This document shows positions 61,953-64,000 of a stretch of 64,000 nt of DNA, one piece after another (position 1 is the stretch's first letter; the number at the start of each line of letters is the position of its first letter). Made by a program: the position numbers and the translations under genes. The DNA lies in assembly GCF_900070205.1 (NCBI RefSeq), contig NZ_FAOO01000004.1, positions 115,454 through 179,453 on the forward strand, written 5' to 3'. The notes beneath the pieces were generated by a model. The model did not search any database and had not been told where the DNA came from. It saw nothing but the letters and a program-made list of their open reading frames with translations. Source of the stretch: Candidatus Thermokryptus mobilis (GTDB lineage: Bacteria > Bacteroidota > Ignavibacteria > Kryptoniales > Kryptoniaceae).

Positions 61953-63176
61953 ATGAAATCAAAATTTAAAATTTTTGTCCTTTTGATTTCAGTTGCTTCA
62001 GTCGCTTTTGGAGGTGGTTCTATCTATTCAAGGTTTGGACTTGGGATTTTAAGATTTGCAACGGTTGATAAAACAGCAGGGCTTGGCTCTCTTGGAATTG
62101 CTCTTTTTGACCCAATTTACATCAATAGATACAATCCGGCTCTTTGGAGTGAAATTGCAAGAGTGAGGGTCTCAGGTGGTTATCTTTATGAGGGGACATC
62201 GTTGAAAGATAAATTTAAAAACACATTTTTGACAAGCGGAAACTTTGACGGTGTCTTGATGGCAATCCCTGTGTGGAAAAGGTTTGGTTTAACATTTACA
62301 ACCGGGTTTATGCCTTTTAGTAATGTTAATTACATCGTGAGGAAAGATTCAATACTTCAGGATAGATATTTTTCCCAATCGTATAGAGGGGAGGGAGGGA
62401 TTTCAACATTTGTTTTCGGCTTTTCATTCAAACCATCAAGCGAGTTTAGTTTTGGAGCACGGCTTGATTATTTTTTTGGCACTATAACAAACTTTTGGGA
62501 GACAAATTTTGGCAGTAGTGAGTTTTTCTTTTCAACGATGAAAAGGGAAAGAAATTACAGCGGGCTTGGGTTAACCGTGGGACTTGCTTATGGGCTTGGC
62601 GTTAGTAAAAATAGCTTGACATTCGGCTTGACATTTTCAAGCCCTGTGACCTTGAAAGGGACATCAACAATTGAGTATTATCTACCGATCGTTTCTCAAT
62701 CAACAGTATCTGAGATGAGCGAGTTTGATGGTTATCTTCCGTATCGTGTTGGTTTCGGGGTGAGTTATTTTTTGAGGGAGAGAATTCAAGCTTCAGGCGA
62801 CATTTATTATCAGAATTGGAACAGGTTTAAAATAAATGGCGAACATCCAGCTGAGATAAAGGATGCCGTAAGGGTTGGCACAGGAATTGAAATTTTACCA
62901 TCAAGGGAGGTAACTGCTGGTTTCTTTCAAAAGACATCTTACAGATTTGGAATTTTTTATAATGAAACATATCTTAAAGTAGAGGAAACAAAAATAAATG
63001 AGTTGTTCTTTTCCATCGGTTTCGGTTTTCCTGTAAGCTTTGACACGAGATTGAATCTTGCTGTTGAATATGGCTTTAGAGGAAGGGTTGATGTTGTGAG
63101 CGATAGGGTTTTAAGAATTTCGCTCGGAATAAACACAGGTGAAATTTGGTTTGTAAAACAAAAACTTGAGGATTAA
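61953..63176 (+). CDS. Outer membrane beta-barrel protein
   Basis: A 407-residue protein with a signal peptide (about 1-20) and a mature start GGGSIYSRFGLGILRF. Amphipathic strands alternate throughout (FGARLDYFFG, LTVGLAYGLG, SLTFGLTFSSPV), as in porins of the FadL-like and related families seen in Bacteroidota. The ending SLGINTGEIWFVKQKLED lacks a typical terminal Phe. It lies 7 bp from the lipoprotein and 2 bp from the TPR gene, so the three may form one envelope complex. Confidence 0.82.
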   Translation: MKSKFKIFVLLISVASVAFGGGSIYSRFGLGILRFATVDKTAGLGSLGIALFDPIYINRYNPALWSEIARVRVSGGYLYEGTSLKDKFKNTFLTSGNFDGVLMAIPVWKRFGLTFTTGFMPFSNVNYIVRKDSILQDRYFSQSYRGEGGISTFVFGFSFKPSSEFSFGARLDYFFGTITNFWETNFGSSEFFFSTMKRERNYSGLGLTVGLAYGLGVSKNSLTFGLTFSSPVTLKGTSTIEYYLPIVSQSTVSEMSEFDGYLPYRVGFGVSYFLRERIQASGDIYYQNWNRFKINGEHPAEIKDAVRVGTGIEILPSREVTAGFFQKTSYRFGIFYNETYLKVEETKINELFFSIGFGFPVSFDTRLNLAVEYGFRGRVDVVSDRVLRISLGINTGEIWFVKQKLED

Positions 63177-63178
63177 AT

Positions 63179-64000
63179 ATGAAAAAAATTTTTTTGGTGT
63201 TGTTTTTTATTCCGGGTTTCATTTTCGCTCAAGGGACAGCGCAAGATTCAATGGAGGTGTTGAAGAATTGGTCGTTGTTTTTTGAGTATTTTAAAACTGG
63301 GGATTATAACAGCGCAGTGCCTTACGGATGGAAGGTCATGCAGATGCAACCCTCAAGGTTTAAAACGCTGTATAGAGCGATGGAGAAAATTTATTTGAAG
63401 TATTACGAGGATGCACCTCAAGATGAAAAGACAGCTTATGCAGATACTATTTTGATAATTTATGACAACGCAATAAAGTATGATCCCGAAAGGGCTTCTG
63501 AATATTATCTTCGCAAAGGATATGTGCTTGAAAACTATTATACCGGAAGGGATACCGAAGCAATAGCAGCTTACGAAAAGGGGATTGAACTTGATTTTGA
63601 AAACACGGAGTTTTATTACATAGACCGACTTGGGGTTCTTTACATAAAGAATATGGATGAACATCCAGAATATAGAAATAGGGCGATTGATCTTTACAGA
63701 AGGGTGATTGAAAAAGACCCTCAAAATGTCACGGCAAATGACAGGCTAAGAGCTCTTGTGAAGGACATAGGAGAGTTGATTGAGCTAAGCAAGAAACGAC
63801 TTGAGTCGGACCCTGAAAACACTGAACTTATATGGACGATTGCGAATCTTTACATCCGTGCTGAGGATTATAAAAGCGCTATACCTTATCTTGAAAAGTT
63901 AGCGAAGAAATATCCTGATAATGAGATATACTGGAATCGTCTCGGTTATTGTTATCAACGCACAGGTGAGTATAAAAAAGCGATAGATGCGTATAATCGT
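63179..64000 (+). CDS. Exported tetratricopeptide repeat protein (C-terminus outside window)
   Basis: The frame is open from ATG 63179 to the window end (274 residues visible). A signal peptide (about 1-18, ending near IFAQ) precedes helical repeats. TPR units of about 34 residues are recognisable, for example AIAAYEKGIELD, AIDLYRRVIEKDP, and AIPYLEKLAKKYPDNEIYWNRLGY. TPR proteins act as scaffolds. It follows the barrel gene by 2 bp, with which it probably interacts. Confidence 0.9.
   Translation, partial: MKKIFLVLFFIPGFIFAQGTAQDSMEVLKNWSLFFEYFKTGDYNSAVPYGWKVMQMQPSRFKTLYRAMEKIYLKYYEDAPQDEKTAYADTILIIYDNAIKYDPERASEYYLRKGYVLENYYTGRDTEAIAAYEKGIELDFENTEFYYIDRLGVLYIKNMDEHPEYRNRAIDLYRRVIEKDPQNVTANDRLRALVKDIGELIELSKKRLESDPENTELIWTIANLYIRAEDYKSAIPYLEKLAKKYPDNEIYWNRLGYCYQRTGEYKKAIDAYNR

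Overview
The window is a gene-dense, AT-rich stretch of a bacterial chromosome, with no mobile element, CRISPR array or origin that I can see. The gene set points to the Fibrobacterota-Chlorobiota-Bacteroidota (FCB) superphylum. It has a FadL/OmpP1-type porin, TonB/ExbB/ExbD, a DUF4270-like lipoprotein behind glgA, a split glycine decarboxylase (GcvPB) and a DUF92 fusion protein. Several genes suggest a thermophile: a two-domain protein disulfide oxidoreductase, a CoA-disulfide-reductase-like flavoprotein, archease, RtcA and an exported tricorn protease. A Kryptonia/Ignavibacteria-like thermophile is my best guess; this is inference from gene content. Promoters that can be read fit TTGACW-17-TATATT, and Shine-Dalgarno sites are common.

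Layout. 1-4815 (minus): tRNA(CAT), terminator, tilS-hpt-ftsH and a polyprenol-kinase-like gene cut by the window edge. 4885-14521 (plus): a ~9.6 kb island of 21 tightly packed genes for sulfur and thiol chemistry. It holds two ArsR repressors, PDO, CoA-disulfide reductase, glutaredoxin, groES, sulfide:quinone oxidoreductase, two zinc ribbons, DUF2892, two membrane-anchored thioredoxins, DUF302, OsmC, a c-type haem protein, a methyltransferase, a lipoprotein rhodanese, DUF1858, two DUF6132-type membrane peptides and a thiamine-binding-like protein. 14522-23596 (minus): a seven-gene operon (maf, flippase-like, PNP, lipoprotein esterase, GH15-like glycosidase, Crp/Fnr, YVTN propeller) flanked by two small exported proteins. 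23681-30325 (plus): biotin carrier, FadL, SGNH lipoprotein, tricorn.

30394-42910 (plus): rtcA-folP-cdaA-glycosyltransferase-pcm-miaA, then cupin, aldo/keto reductase, an M1 peptidase with a C-terminal barrel-like domain, DUF3108, SDR and methyltransferase, ending in a decayed MFS transporter. 42964-50489 (plus): tRNA-Gln, prs-rplY-pth, rpsF-ssb-rpsR-rplI (rplI carries a 1-nt frameshift), ccdA and the 2-oxoacid:ferredoxin oxidoreductase korAB. 50532-58636 (minus): tRNA-Ser, bcp, Rsm22, exbB-exbD-tonB, a phytol-kinase/DUF92 fusion, archease, gcvPB and aldo/keto reductase. 58691-64000 (plus): glgA, gmhB, a DUF4270-like lipoprotein, a barrel protein and a TPR protein cut by the window edge.

How the parts connect. 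The main candidate system is the sulfur/thiol island. SQR would oxidise sulfide to sulfane sulfur at the membrane. The rhodanese, OsmC, DUF302 and DUF1858 proteins could carry or reduce persulfides, with CoADR, Grx and PDO as the cytoplasmic redox arm. The anchored thioredoxins and haem protein would form the envelope arm, possibly fed by CcdA encoded at 47117. ArsR proteins probably gate the cluster from an operator-like site just after a near-consensus promoter. Apart from this island the window is mostly housekeeping. No stretch longer than about 300 bases lacks a gene.
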